From Arthrobacter oryzae (GTDB lineage Bacteria; Actinomycetota; Actinomycetes; Actinomycetales; Micrococcaceae): a stretch of 64,000 nt of DNA. A model generated the notes under the pieces. That model had not been told where the DNA came from and did no database searches. It saw only the letters and a program-made list of their open reading frames with translations. Every line of letters begins with the position of its first letter. The stretch's first letter is position 1. Both the position numbers and the translations under genes were made by a program. Below are positions 1-8,679 of the stretch, one piece after another. The stretch is taken from positions 62,001 to 126,000 of the forward strand of contig NZ_JAUSSM010000001.1 of assembly GCF_030812315.1 (NCBI RefSeq), read 5' to 3'.

Positions 1-1
1 C

Positions 2-205
2 CGCCCCATTTTCGCGGGTGACCGGCTTGTGGCCGAGCTGCACGTGGACGGGGTCCGTGCCATGGGCGGCGGTGCCATGATCACCACCCGCTCGGAAATC
101 TTCGCCCTCACCGGTGAAGGCGCAGCAAACGGCTCGCCGGATCCCTCCCGGGAGGCCGTCGCCACAGCCACTTCGTCCATCCTGGTCCGCGGAGAGGGAC
201 AGTAA
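2..205 (+). CDS. MaoC-like dehydratase, first subunit (HadA-type), 3' end only
   Basis: Partial gene entering from the left edge; 67 codons are visible before a TAA stop. The visible part contains GDRLVAELHVDGVRAMGGG, which fits the C-terminal half of the FAS1-like N-terminal hot-dog dehydratase family, the A subunit of heterodimeric (3R)-hydroxyacyl dehydratases. Its stop lies 3 bp before the start of a second MaoC-domain gene, the arrangement expected for a HadA/HadB-type pair. Family assignment rests on a short fragment and on the neighbour. Confidence 0.75.
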   Translation, partial: RPIFAGDRLVAELHVDGVRAMGGGAMITTRSEIFALTGEGAANGSPDPSREAVATATSSILVRGEGQ

Positions 206-208
206 CCC

Positions 209-661
209 ATGAGCACTGCATCCATCACCCCCGTTTTCACCGAACTCGCCGTCGGCCAGGACATCGGCAGCCGCAGCATCACCGTCAGCCGGCAGGACCT
301 GGTGAAGTACGCCGGTGCGTCCGGCGACTTCAACCCGATCCACTGGAACGAAGCCTTTGCCACCGGTGTGGGCCTGCCCGGCGTCATTGCCCACGGCATG
401 TTCACCATGGGCGCGGCAGTCCAGCTCGTCACCGACTGGGCGGGCGACCCGGCCGCCGTCGTCGATTTCCAGACACGCTTCACCAAACCGGTACTCGTCA
501 CGGACACCACCGGCACAGAGGAGCCGGGGGCCGTCATCGAGGTCAGCGGCGCCATTGGCGCGCTCGACGCCGACGCCGGCACTGCCCGCGTGGACCTCAC
601 CGTGGTCTTCAACGGCCAGAAGGTCCTGATGAAGGCACAGGCAGTCGTCAGGCTTGCGTAA
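209..661 (+). CDS. MaoC family dehydratase, second subunit (HadB-like)
   Basis: 150-aa hot-dog fold protein. It carries the hydratase-2 signature around residues 38-60, with Asp-Phe-Asn-Pro-Ile-His (DFNPIH) supplying the usual catalytic Asp/His pair, followed by PGVIAHGMFTMG. The family dehydrates 3-hydroxyacyl thioesters to enoyl thioesters. It starts at ATG 4 bases after the preceding HadA-like gene and is probably co-transcribed and heterodimeric with it. It ends 13 bp before the next gene. Whether the physiological substrate is a CoA or an ACP thioester cannot be told from sequence. Confidence 0.85.
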   Translation: MSTASITPVFTELAVGQDIGSRSITVSRQDLVKYAGASGDFNPIHWNEAFATGVGLPGVIAHGMFTMGAAVQLVTDWAGDPAAVVDFQTRFTKPVLVTDTTGTEEPGAVIEVSGAIGALDADAGTARVDLTVVFNGQKVLMKAQAVVRLA

Positions 662-674
662 CAGAAAGGCTGCC

Positions 675-1955
675 TTGACCAAGGAAGCCTTCGTTCCGGT
701 TGCCGAAATCACCCACTGGCGCAACGCCGTGGTGGTGGCCTACGGGGCCAGCGGACTCGCGTTTTCCACCTGGGTGTCCCGGCTGCCGGCCATCCGCGAT
801 GGCCTGGACCTGACTCCCGGCACCATCGGCCTTCTCCTGCTCTGTATGACTGCCGGTTCGTTTGTTTCAGTGTCCGCCTCGGGGCTGATCGTCCTCCGGT
901 TGGGCTCCAAACGGACCATCCGGATCGGCAGCATCATGGTGGGCGTCGGGCTGGTGCTTGCAGGCTTCGGCACCTCCGTGCTCGCCAACCCGGTGGCGGT
1001 TGCGGCAGGACTGGCGATCATCGGGCTGGGCACCGCCAGCTGGAACACCGCGTCCAATGTTGAGGGCGCCGCGGTTGAACGCGCCGTCCGGCGGCACATC
1101 ATGCCCCGGCTGCACGGCTCCTTTAGCCTGGGAACGGTGGCCGGTGCCGGGCTGGGCGCCTGGGCGGCCGGGGCCGGCGTTCCCGTGTTCTGGCATCTAG
1201 CTGCCGGCGGGCTCCTTGTGGCCGTCTCGGTGGCAACCGCAGCCTCCTGGTTCCGGGCGGACATCACGCCGGTCCAGGGGGAACGCCCGTTCAAGGCGTC
1301 CGGGACGGATACGTTCGAGGATCCCTCCACCGGACCCATCCCCATCGTCCGCCAGACGGACGCTGTCCCCGAGCAGCCGCTGGACAGCAAGCGCCAGATT
1401 GCGCAGGCCTGGCGCGACAAGCGCACGCTGCTGCTCGGTGTGCTGGTCCTGGGGCTCGCCCTCGCCGAAGGTGCGGCAGGGGACTGGGTGGCCCTGGCCC
1501 TCGCCGACGGCCACGGCCAGAGCGACGCCGCGGGGGCGGCAGGCTACGGGCTGTTCGTCACCTTCATGACCATCGGCCGCTTCGCCGGCACGCTGGTCCT
1601 GGACCGTTTTGGCAGGGTCCCCGTGATGCGCTGGTGCGCCGCACTGGCCGTCGGCGGACTGGGGTTGTTCGTGTTCGCGCCCGTGCCGTGGATGGCGTTC
1701 GTGGCGCTGGCGGTCTGGGGGCTCGGGGCGTCGCTGGGCTTCCCGGTCGGCATGTCCGCCGCGGCCGATGATCCGGTGAAGGCCGCGGCCCGCGTCTCCG
1801 TGGTGTCCACCATCGGCTACGGCGCGTTTCTCTGCGGGCCGCCGCTGCTGGGGCTGCTGGCCGAACACGTGGGCATCCTCCATTCGCTGCTCGCCGTGAT
1901 GGTGATGCTCGTGGTCAGCTTCCTGCTGTCCCCGGTGGCCCGGAAGCTTCCCTGA
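675..1955 (+). CDS. MFS transporter
   Basis: About 426 aa with roughly twelve hydrophobic segments and a central hydrophilic loop (around residues 195-250), typical of a 12-TM major facilitator. The first half contains SRLPAIRDGLDL followed by TPGTIGLLLL, the second half repeats the MFS pattern. I prefer the TTG at 675 because AGAAAGG lies 6-7 bases upstream. An in-frame TTG at 654 would overlap the previous gene by 8 bp and has no obvious ribosome site. Substrate unknown; it may simply follow the dehydratase genes in one transcript. Confidence 0.8.
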   Translation: MTKEAFVPVAEITHWRNAVVVAYGASGLAFSTWVSRLPAIRDGLDLTPGTIGLLLLCMTAGSFVSVSASGLIVLRLGSKRTIRIGSIMVGVGLVLAGFGTSVLANPVAVAAGLAIIGLGTASWNTASNVEGAAVERAVRRHIMPRLHGSFSLGTVAGAGLGAWAAGAGVPVFWHLAAGGLLVAVSVATAASWFRADITPVQGERPFKASGTDTFEDPSTGPIPIVRQTDAVPEQPLDSKRQIAQAWRDKRTLLLGVLVLGLALAEGAAGDWVALALADGHGQSDAAGAAGYGLFVTFMTIGRFAGTLVLDRFGRVPVMRWCAALAVGGLGLFVFAPVPWMAFVALAVWGLGASLGFPVGMSAAADDPVKAAARVSVVSTIGYGAFLCGPPLLGLLAEHVGILHSLLAVMVMLVVSFLLSPVARKLP

Positions 1956-1980
1956 ATCCCGGTCCCGTCCCAATGACAGA

Positions 1981-1986
1981 TAGGCT
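1981..1986 (+). promoter_or_regulatory. -10 hexamer of murB, leaderless arrangement
   Basis: TAGGCT ends exactly six bases before the GTG start of murB and no Shine-Dalgarno sequence is present. Transcription would start at or next to the start codon, as in actinobacterial leaderless mRNAs. Confidence 0.5.
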
Positions 1987-1992
1987 GGACAC

Positions 1993-3060
1993 GTGACCCA
2001 GACTTTGCTTTCCGACCTGACCACTGCCGCCGTCGGCGGTCCCGCCGGCAACTACATCGAGGCGCGCACGGAGCCGGAAATCATCGACGCCGTCCGCTCT
2101 GCGGACGCCGCCGGCGAGCAGTTGCTCATCATCGCGGGCGGGTCAAACCTGTTGATTTCCGACGACGGGTACCCCGGTACCGTGCTCAGGATTGCCTCCG
2201 AGGGGTTCACCGTCAACGCGGAGGATTCGTGCGGCGGGGTGGCTGTGGTGGTCCAGGCGGGGCATAACTGGGATGCCCTGGTGGAGCACGCGGTGCGCCA
2301 TGCGTGGTCGGGTATCGAAGCCCTGTCCGGCATTCCCGGGTCCACCGGTGCCACGCCGGTGCAGAACGTGGGTGCCTACGGCTCAGACGTCTCCCAGACC
2401 ATTGCCGCGGTCCGGACCTGGGACCGGGAACGGAACGCAGTCCGCACCTTCACGAGTTCCGAGCTGAAGTTCGGGTACCGGGACTCGATCCTCAAGCAGA
2501 CCACCGTCCAGGGGTCCCCCCGCTACGTGGTGCTGACGGTCGAGTTCCAGCTGCCGCTGGGCAGGATGAGTGCTCCGATCCGGTATGCCGAGCTCGCGAA
2601 ATCCCTGGGGGTTGAGCCCGGCAAGAGGGCATACTCCAACGATGTGCGCCGGGAGGTCCTGCGGCTGAGGGCCTCCAAGGGCATGGTCCTGGACCCGGCA
2701 GACCGCGACACCTACTCCACCGGTTCCTTCTTCACCAATCCCATCGTTCCGGCAGACACGGCGGAGGCGCTCCCCGAAGGCGCTCCCCGCTACCCGGCCG
2801 GAGCAGACGGCCTGGTGAAGCTGTCGGCAGCCTGGCTGATCGACCAGGCAGGCTTCGGGAAGGGCTTCGCGCTGGAGGCCGGCAGCGTCTCCGGCGGCCG
2901 CGCCTCCCTGTCCACCAAGCACACCCTGGCCATCACCAACCGGGGTTCCGCCAGCGCGGCGGACATGGTTGCTGTCGCGCGCGAGGTGCGCCGCGGCGTC
3001 GTCGAACGCTTTGGCATTGAACTGCACCCCGAGCCGCTGCTGATCGGCGTCGAGCTCTAG
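1993..3060 (+). CDS. murB: UDP-N-acetylmuramate dehydrogenase MurB
   Basis: 355-aa FAD flavoenzyme reducing UDP-GlcNAc-enolpyruvate to UDP-MurNAc, the second committed step of cytoplasmic peptidoglycan precursor synthesis. Visible marks are the FAD-binding stretch IIAGGSNLLISDDGYPG (about residues 47-63), the GIPGSTGATPVQNVGAYG segment (about 115-132), FGYRDSIL, a C-terminal SAAWLIDQAGFGKG and a final conserved Glu region (ELHPEPLLIG). Length is normal. GTG start, apparently leaderless. It stands alone rather than in a division/cell-wall cluster. Confidence 0.96.
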   Translation: MTQTLLSDLTTAAVGGPAGNYIEARTEPEIIDAVRSADAAGEQLLIIAGGSNLLISDDGYPGTVLRIASEGFTVNAEDSCGGVAVVVQAGHNWDALVEHAVRHAWSGIEALSGIPGSTGATPVQNVGAYGSDVSQTIAAVRTWDRERNAVRTFTSSELKFGYRDSILKQTTVQGSPRYVVLTVEFQLPLGRMSAPIRYAELAKSLGVEPGKRAYSNDVRREVLRLRASKGMVLDPADRDTYSTGSFFTNPIVPADTAEALPEGAPRYPAGADGLVKLSAAWLIDQAGFGKGFALEAGSVSGGRASLSTKHTLAITNRGSASAADMVAVAREVRRGVVERFGIELHPEPLLIGVEL

Positions 3061-3071
3061 GGAGCGGCCCG

Positions 3072-3563
3072 TCAGTTGCCGCTGTGCCGCGGGGCGACCT
3101 TGCTGAACAGCATGAACGTGAACCCGGACGCCGCTGCGCCCAGCAGGAAGACCTGGCAGAATGCCACGGACTGTGCGCTGGGGCCGTTGCGGAGGACCAG
3201 CCCTGCACCGGCGAACACCACTGCGCCCGCCAGCAACGCAAGGGCGGCCAGCAGGAAACTCCTGATGGTTGGCGGCATCTCGCCGGCCTGCTCATGGGCC
3301 ACGGCGCCGCGCTCCTGTTCACCAGCGCGCCAGCCGCGGTGCCGGGGCTGCAGCAGGGATGCTGCGATGAAACTGATGACAGCCACTCCCATGCTGATCG
3401 TAGAGACCAGCTGCAGGGACTGGACGGTGGGGGAAAGGCTGGTTCCCCCGGCAATCGCGATGGACAGCCCGGCAGCCATGCCGGCGGCGCTCGTGACCCA
3501 GCCCAGCAGGGCGAGTGCCCGGCACAGGGGCCGCAGGTGCGGCCAGAGGTCTCCGATAGTCAT
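3072..3563 (-). CDS. Hypothetical membrane protein, about 163 aa
   Basis: Reading starts at the internal ATG (MTIGDLWPHL). The reading frame stays open further upstream but has no better start. Four hydrophobic segments are visible (about residues 18-38, 50-70, 98-120 and 130-150), with a charged loop between the second and third (QPRHRGWRAGEQERG). It resembles no family I can name. It is convergent with murB, separated by 11 bp, and stands alone. No regulatory site is evident. Confidence 0.6.
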   Translation of the reverse strand: MTIGDLWPHLRPLCRALALLGWVTSAAGMAAGLSIAIAGGTSLSPTVQSLQLVSTISMGVAVISFIAASLLQPRHRGWRAGEQERGAVAHEQAGEMPPTIRSFLLAALALLAGAVVFAGAGLVLRNGPSAQSVAFCQVFLLGAAASGFTFMLFSKVAPRHSGN

Positions 3564-3681
3564 GCATCCAGCGTAGGGACCTCTGCTGTAAACGGGCTGG
3601 GAGGAGACGGGGTACTGCCCGTGCCCCGCTGCCGGCCGGGAGATTCCGGAAATGCGGACGTGAATTGTCCGCGGCTGCACC

Positions 3682-3687
3682 TACGAT
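3682..3687 (+). promoter_or_regulatory. -10 hexamer of the winged-helix gene, leaderless arrangement
   Basis: TACGAT sits six bases before the ATG at 3694, the same spacing as at murB. The six bases between are G-rich (GGGGGC), so a weak ribosome site cannot be excluded. Confidence 0.4.
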
Positions 3688-3693
3688 GGGGGC

Positions 3694-4806
3694 ATGGGAG
3701 CATGCACGCGGACTAGGGTCACCCGGCATGTCATCGGAAGGCTGCGCCTCGCCGCGCAGGGGCTGCTGGCACCGGCCTTCGACTCCGTTCCGGAGGCCGT
3801 GCGCTGGATGACTGCCATGCAGGCCCAGGACATCCAGGCCGCGCTGTGGGCCGTCGGCCTCAGGGTGCGTAACTCCGGTGTCGACACCGTCCGGTCCGCG
3901 CTGGACGAAGGGCTGGTTGTCAGGTCCTGGCCCATGCGCGGGACGCTTCACCTGCTTGCTCCGGAAGACCTGCGCTGGATCCTGGACATCACGGCCGCCC
4001 GCCTGCTCCGGGGCATGGGCACCCGCCATCGGGAGCTCGAGATTGGCGCCCGCGATGTGGACGTTGCGCGCGAGACGGCCCTGGAACTGGTCTCTGGCGG
4101 CGGATCGGCCACGCGGCAGGAGCTTTTTGCGGCGTTTGAAGCCGCGGGCCAGTCCACGGTTGGCCAGCGCGGCGTCCACCTGCTGGGGGTCCTGTGCCAG
4201 CGGGCGTGGTTGGTTCAGGGACCCCTCGCCGGGAACCAGCAGCTGATCAAGGCGTTCGACGAGTGGATCCCGAAATCCCGGGAACTGGGCCGCGCCGAGG
4301 GCATCGCGGAACTGCTGCTGCGGTACATGTTCAGTCATGGCCCGGCCACGGAACGTGACTTCGCCTGGTGGTCGAACACCCCGGTGACGGAGGTCCGCAG
4401 CGGCCTGGCCCTGGTGAAGGACCAGCTCGTTGAGCTGGAGTTCGAAGGGACCAGTTACTGGACGTCGCCGGCCACCGCGGCGCTGCTCGACGACGGCGTT
4501 CCCGGCCAGCGCGCCCTGCTGGCGCTGCCCGGGTTTGATGAGTTCCTGCTGGGCTACACGGACCGGTCGCTGGTTCTGCGGCCCGAGCACGCCCAAAAAG
4601 TGGTTCCCGGCGGCAACGGGGTGTTCAAGAAGACCATCGTGTCCGGCGGCGAAGTGATCGGCACCTGGGCACGGAAAGGCGCCGGGCGGACGGCCGCCGT
4701 CGTGCCTGAACCGTTTGACACGGTTAACGGACTGCGGCCTGCAGCCCAAAAGTCATTTGAGCTGCAGGCCGCGAGGTACCTGAAGTTCCTCGGCCAGGCG
4801 CCGTAG
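3694..4806 (+). CDS. Winged helix DNA-binding domain protein (HTH_42 / AlkX-YcaQ-like family)
   Basis: 370-aa protein that matches the PF06224 winged-helix superfamily in character. It has an N-terminal MQAQDIQAALWAVGLR motif (about residues 32-47), then VVRSWPMRGTLHLL (about 79-92), a central region with repeated winged-helix character, and a C-terminal part with ALPGFDEFLLGYTDRS (about 277-292). Relatives include E. coli YcaQ, which unhooks interstrand cross-links, but many actinobacterial members are uncharacterised. Family is confident, DNA-glycosylase function is not. Convergent with asd. Confidence 0.8.
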   Translation: MGACTRTRVTRHVIGRLRLAAQGLLAPAFDSVPEAVRWMTAMQAQDIQAALWAVGLRVRNSGVDTVRSALDEGLVVRSWPMRGTLHLLAPEDLRWILDITAARLLRGMGTRHRELEIGARDVDVARETALELVSGGGSATRQELFAAFEAAGQSTVGQRGVHLLGVLCQRAWLVQGPLAGNQQLIKAFDEWIPKSRELGRAEGIAELLLRYMFSHGPATERDFAWWSNTPVTEVRSGLALVKDQLVELEFEGTSYWTSPATAALLDDGVPGQRALLALPGFDEFLLGYTDRSLVLRPEHAQKVVPGGNGVFKKTIVSGGEVIGTWARKGAGRTAAVVPEPFDTVNGLRPAAQKSFELQAARYLKFLGQAP

Positions 4807-4848
4807 CGCCCGTTGCCGGGAACCGGCGCCGGAAACCGGGGGAGGCCC

Positions 4849-5991
4849 CTAGAGGGTGCCGGTGGCGATGTTGAGCATGCGGCGCAGCGGCTCGGCGGCG
4901 CCCCACAGGAGCTGGTCGCCCACAGTGAAGGCGCTGATGTATTCCGGGCCCATTTCGAGCTTGCGGATACGGCCCACGGGGATGTCCAGCGTGCCGGATG
5001 CAGCCACCGGGGTGAGGCTCGCCATGGAGTCTTCCTTCGTGTTCGGCACCACCTTGGCCCACTCGTTGTCAGCGGCCAGGATGCTTTCGATCTCAGTGAC
5101 GGAGAGGTCTTCGCGGAGCTTGAGCGTCAGCGCCTGGGAGTGTGAACGCATGGCGCCGATCCGGATGCACAGGCCGTCCATCATGATGTGGTTCTCGCCG
5201 GATGTGCCGAGGATCTTGTTGGTCTCGACGCCCGCCTTCCACTCTTCCTTGGACTGGCCGTTACCCAGGTCCGCGTCGATCCAGGGGATCAGTGAGCCGG
5301 CCAGCGGGACACCGAACTGCGTCGCGTCGATGTCGGTGCGCTGGTGCGCCAGGACCTTGCGGTCGATTTCCAGGATGGCCGACGCCGGGTCGTCCAGTTC
5401 CGAGCTGACCTCGGCGTTGAGGGTGCCGAACTGGCTGAGCAGCTCGCGCATGTGGCGGGCACCTCCGCCGGACGCAGCCTGGTAGGTCATGGACGTGCCC
5501 CATTCGACGAGGCCGTTCTTGAACAGGCCGCCGAGGCCCATCAGCATGCAGGACACGGTGCAGTTGCCGCCGATGAAGTCCTTGGTGCCGTTGACCAGGC
5601 CCTTGTCGATGACGTCGCGGTTGATGGGGTCCAGCACGATGATCGAGTCATCGTTCATGCGCAGGGTGGAGGCGGCGTCGATCCAGAGGCCGTCCCAGCC
5701 GCGGCTGCGCAGCTCGCCGTGGACCTGCTTGGTGTAGTCGCCACCCTGGGCGGTGACGATAATCGGCAGCTTAGCCAGCGTGTCGACGTCGAACGCGTCC
5801 TCGAGCTTGCCGGCCGCGCCTGCGGCAGCACCGGCGAGAGTCGGGGCGGCACCTCCTGCGTTGGAGGTGGAGAAGAACACCGGGTTGATGTTGGCGAAGT
5901 CGCCTTCGTCCTGCATGCGCTGCATCAGGACGGAGCCGACCATGCCGCGCCATCCGACCAGGCCGACGGAGGGGGTAGCTGCTGTAGTCAT
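4849..5991 (-). CDS. asd: Aspartate-semialdehyde dehydrogenase
   Basis: 380 aa. Converts L-aspartyl-4-phosphate plus NADPH to aspartate semialdehyde, the branch point to lysine/diaminopimelate, methionine and threonine. The N-terminal [17 protein letters not shown] binds NADP, and the catalytic cysteine is Cys144 in [23 protein letters not shown] and the active-site His region follow. It is the enterobacterial (E. coli Asd) subtype rather than the shorter Gram-positive type, a known alternative in Arthrobacter. It appears leaderless: TAAACT ends six bases before ATG. Monocistronic. Confidence 0.95.
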   Translation of the reverse strand: MTTAATPSVGLVGWRGMVGSVLMQRMQDEGDFANINPVFFSTSNAGGAAPTLAGAAAGAAGKLEDAFDVDTLAKLPIIVTAQGGDYTKQVHGELRSRGWDGLWIDAASTLRMNDDSIIVLDPINRDVIDKGLVNGTKDFIGGNCTVSCMLMGLGGLFKNGLVEWGTSMTYQAASGGGARHMRELLSQFGTLNAEVSSELDDPASAILEIDRKVLAHQRTDIDATQFGVPLAGSLIPWIDADLGNGQSKEEWKAGVETNKILGTSGENHIMMDGLCIRIGAMRSHSQALTLKLREDLSVTEIESILAADNEWAKVVPNTKEDSMASLTPVAASGTLDIPVGRIRKLEMGPEYISAFTVGDQLLWGAAEPLRRMLNIATGTL

Positions 5992-5997
5992 TCGTCC

Positions 5998-6003
5998 AGT
6001 TTA
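5998..6003 (-). promoter_or_regulatory. -10 hexamer of asd, leaderless arrangement
   Basis: On the minus strand TAAACT is followed by six bases (GGACGA) and then the asd ATG. No leader room remains for a separate ribosome site. Confidence 0.45.
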
Positions 6004-6051
6004 GACTTCGGAACCGGCACGGCGCAGTCGGTTACGTCACTGTCCGGCTGA

Positions 6052-6153
6052 CTACAGAAACGTACGCACGACGACGGCCCTTGCCCACCACGCTGCGACC
6101 AGGGTCAGACCGGCCATAACGGCAGCGTAGGCGGACAGCCCGGGCTCAGACAT
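6052..6153 (-). CDS. 33-aa single-pass membrane peptide, translationally coupled
   Basis: Short frame starting MSEPGLSAYAAVMAGL and ending RAVVVRTFL. The middle (about residues 8-24) is one hydrophobic helix and the C-terminus is basic, so Arg is likely cytoplasmic. Its ATG overlaps the stop of the upstream 80-aa gene by 8 bp (ATGTCTGA), typical of coupled translation. It is the last gene of the minus-strand cluster headed by the WXG protein. No homologue is known to me. The overlap is the main argument that it is real. Confidence 0.4.
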   Translation of the reverse strand: MSEPGLSAYAAVMAGLTLVAAWWARAVVVRTFL

Positions 6154-6388
6154 CCGCTGCAGCCGCGAGCGCCCCGTACGTCATGATCCCCGCCATAAAC
6201 ACAAGAAAGACGCCAACCGCGATAATCAGTCGCGGGCTCTGCAACGGTGTTATGGCAGCCATCGAGTAGCCTTCCGGAACACCGCCGGGACCATACTGCT
6301 CTTCATACTGGCGCACATTGAAACGGCTTGGGTCATATGGTGTGCCGTCAGGTCGAGGTCGACGGAAGACCGGTCGATCAGGTTTCAC
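6146..6388 (-). CDS. Hypothetical single-pass membrane protein, 80 aa
   Basis: N-terminal half is hydrophilic and proline-rich (RRPRPDGTPYDPSRFNVRQ), then EEQYGPGGVPEG, then one transmembrane helix (about residues 53-77, RLIIAVGVFLVFMAGIM). Predicted topology is cytoplasmic N-terminus. It lies 30 bp downstream of the 162-aa membrane protein, overlaps the 33-aa peptide, and belongs to the same minus-strand set as the putative type VII secretion substrate. Function unknown. Confidence 0.6.
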   Translation of the reverse strand: MKPDRPVFRRPRPDGTPYDPSRFNVRQYEEQYGPGGVPEGYSMAAITPLQSPRLIIAVGVFLVFMAGIMTYGALAAAADV

Positions 6389-6418
6389 AAAGGAATCCTA
6401 GCCAAGGGTGCCGTGTGT

Positions 6419-6907
6419 TCAGCCTTCGTGTTCTTCGCCCGGAAAGGGGTACGTACTCTCCGGGAAATTGTCCCTCGTAACGGCGACACTGCCTGGATTG
6501 GCCGTAAACCACCGCCTGGCCTGATCATCGGTGACAATCACATAGGGTTTGGGTAGCCCCCGTTGACGGCGCAGCCTGCGCGCGCGTAGCTCTCCTCGCA
6601 GGGACTGGACGCTGAGTAACCAACCGCCCGTGAACAATAGCGTGCACACCAGGGAAAGCAGTACTGCGCCAATGTTCAGCCCGATGATCCCCATGACAAG
6701 GAACAGGGGAGCTGCGAGTGCCGGGATGGTCAGGCCAGCAACCACGAGGCTCATAGTGACGACGTTGCGTGCCGTGTAGTTGCCGAAAGGCTGGGCGCCG
6801 CCAAGGCCCCATTCCGCCCGTGTGTAAGCGAATATTCTGCGTTCTGCATCTTGGGCAAAGTAGTACGTGCGATCGATCCTTCGCCTGGTGGCTGTTTTAT
6901 TCTCCAT
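6419..6907 (-). CDS. Hypothetical two-TM membrane protein, about 162 aa
   Basis: Starts at the ATG giving MENKTATRRRIDRTYYFAQ, inside the end of the upstream gene (11-bp overlap). It has an N-terminal domain of about 50 aa with aromatic and charged residues, two adjacent hydrophobic helices (about residues 52-100), a basic stretch (RGELRARRLRRQRG) and a C-terminal segment with VTDDQARRWFTANPGSVAVTR. Family not recognised. Overlap with the preceding gene indicates one transcript with the WXG protein, so a role as a membrane partner or immunity-like protein is possible but unproved. Confidence 0.6.
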   Translation of the reverse strand: MENKTATRRRIDRTYYFAQDAERRIFAYTRAEWGLGGAQPFGNYTARNVVTMSLVVAGLTIPALAAPLFLVMGIIGLNIGAVLLSLVCTLLFTGGWLLSVQSLRGELRARRLRRQRGLPKPYVIVTDDQARRWFTANPGSVAVTRDNFPESTYPFPGEEHEG

Positions 6908-7553
6908 GGGCAGCGTTTCCGGTGGTGGCCCGCAGCTCGCGGAGTGCGCCGGCCAAAGCAGCCTCATCGGCGGCAATTGCCTGCGTGCCGACTACGTCGC
7001 CGTCCAACGGGGCGTAAACCCAGTGGTCCTCGTCCCGGCGGACGAGAAGTTCTGCCGAGCCTGCAGGGCCGGTGGTACGGATGCGCACACCGCCGTCCGG
7101 GTGTTCCAGGAGGTGCTGGGCGATCACATACGATCCAGCTGCTTCCGGTGACACACCGGCGTCCTGGGGAACGGCGAACCACGTCAACATGGTCCTCGGT
7201 TGCAGCAGGAGCCTTGTTTTGTCGGACTCGATCTGAAGGACACTGTCTCCCACTTCGGCTGACTGCAGGAGATCCAGTTGAGTCCAGCGCACGGCATTCG
7301 CGACGGTGTAGGCAACAACATCGATGCGCGGATCGAAGCTAACGGCAGAGTCCGGCGCCACCTTGGCGAGTCCCCGCGCAATGAGGGATGACAGGCCGGC
7401 ACGTATGAGTCCTGCGTCTTTGGCCTCATCCCCGAGGCGAAGCATTGCCGCGCTGGTGATCGATGCCTGGGTGTCCTGGAGCTGCAGAAGGTAGGCCATG
7501 TCTGCGATGCCGAATCCCAGTGACATGTCCTCAGCTGCCTGTACTACGGTCAT
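6897..7553 (-). CDS. Hypothetical protein, possible EspG-like secretion chaperone
   Basis: 218-aa soluble protein. I choose the ATG at 7553 because GAGAGGGAAA precedes it; an in-frame ATG at 7571 lacks a ribosome site. Contents: MAYLLQLQDTQASITSAAML, then GLSSLIARGLAKV, then a beta-rich second half ending RRDEDHWVYAPLDGD. This order (helical reader, short reference to a 'G-L' segment, then a beta-rich half) resembles ESX-associated EspG-type proteins, and the gene directly follows a WXG-type substrate. The EspG idea is inference and weak; no motif proves it. Confidence 0.5.
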   Translation of the reverse strand: MTVVQAAEDMSLGFGIADMAYLLQLQDTQASITSAAMLRLGDEAKDAGLIRAGLSSLIARGLAKVAPDSAVSFDPRIDVVAYTVANAVRWTQLDLLQSAEVGDSVLQIESDKTRLLLQPRTMLTWFAVPQDAGVSPEAAGSYVIAQHLLEHPDGGVRIRTTGPAGSAELLVRRDEDHWVYAPLDGDVVGTQAIAADEAALAGALRELRATTGNAAHGE

Positions 7554-7580
7554 AGTTGCTTTCCCTCTCATCGCGGCTGT

Positions 7581-8552
7581 TTACCAGCCGAAAAAGTCTT
7601 TGACGCCATCGCCGATATTCTTGGTCGTGTCTTCGGTCCAGTTGCCGAATCCGTCGAATGTGGCGTCAATGGCGTCACTGGCTCCCGGAATCAACTCCAC
7701 AGCCGCCCACGCCCCGCTGATCACCATGCAGGTCACTCCAACAGGCGGCGGCGCGAAGGAAGCTATACCGAGTGCGGTCTTCACTCCCGATCGAATTGCA
7801 TCGCCGGTTTCGCCCTCGCGGATGGCATTTGCCGTGTCGAGTCCGTCGAGACCGACCCCCACGACCCCCAGCAGATGACCGGCGGAATTAAGCCCGAACT
7901 TTCCGAGTTTCGACAGTTCGGCAGCATCCGCCCCGCGGGCCGTCTGCGCGAGGTCTCCGAATTTTCCGCTAAGGAGTTCAGGGGTACCGGAGAAGAAACC
8001 GCGCAATGTGTCCTGCCGTGCGGCCATCTCCCACAGTTCTTTGTCCTTTATCATGGCCAGGGCGCCAGCGCGGTCTCCGGCGCGCCAGGCCTCAGCGACT
8101 TCGTCCCCGTAGCGGCCCGCGAACTGCGTGATATCGCGGATCCCCCACGGGACAGTCTTTAGGCCCAGCACCCCGTTGTACTTGTCCCAGCCTTCCCTGA
8201 ACGGTGAGTTGGAGTCGGCCAGCCAATCCGGGCCCCATGGAGTGCTTCCGCCAGTGGGGCCCGACGTACCAGCGGATCCAGCAGTGCTCGCCTTCTCCTG
8301 CTGCTCGGCCTGGGTCAGCAGCTTCTTCGACTCCTGCTGGAGGGCCAACGCTGTTCTCTGAATGAGGGCACGGTGGCTGCTGTTCCAGTCGGCGCGGAAC
8401 GTGACCGCGTCCTGACCCTTCCATGCGGGGTTGTTGTTGATCTGGTTGCTCAGCTGTGTTGACTGCTGAAGGAGGCTGTCGGACGTTTTGCCGAACTGCT
8501 GCGCCAGAGTCCGCAGCTGGGCAACGTCCGCGCCCCACAAGTTTCCTGCCAC
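7581..8552 (-). CDS. WXG-type putative type VII secretion substrate, 323 aa
   Basis: GTG start with GGGGGGA upstream; the protein begins MAGNLWGADVAQLRTLAQQF, the usual opening of actinobacterial WXG proteins. Residues 1-85 form a helical hairpin with the Trp-Lys-Gly turn (NPAWKGQDAVTF, about residues 43-54). Then come a Gly/Ser/Thr-Pro linker, a helical middle part with RAGDRAGALAMIKD, and a hydrophobic Gly/Ala-rich region ending GNWTEDTTKNIGDGVKDFF. Length far exceeds simple 100-aa WXG proteins, so it is likely a fused effector. No core EccC-type ATPase is in the window. Confidence 0.7.
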   Translation of the reverse strand: MAGNLWGADVAQLRTLAQQFGKTSDSLLQQSTQLSNQINNNPAWKGQDAVTFRADWNSSHRALIQRTALALQQESKKLLTQAEQQEKASTAGSAGTSGPTGGSTPWGPDWLADSNSPFREGWDKYNGVLGLKTVPWGIRDITQFAGRYGDEVAEAWRAGDRAGALAMIKDKELWEMAARQDTLRGFFSGTPELLSGKFGDLAQTARGADAAELSKLGKFGLNSAGHLLGVVGVGLDGLDTANAIREGETGDAIRSGVKTALGIASFAPPPVGVTCMVISGAWAAVELIPGASDAIDATFDGFGNWTEDTTKNIGDGVKDFFGW

Positions 8553-8679
8553 AAGGCATCCCCCCAAAAGTTCTGAGCAGCGGATAATCGTCAAGCTGCT
8601 CGCATGACTCTAGTAGCTAACGGCCCTGCCTGCGATGGGCTGCTCTCCCCATCGCAAAGGCAACCCGCCGCCTTAGCGG

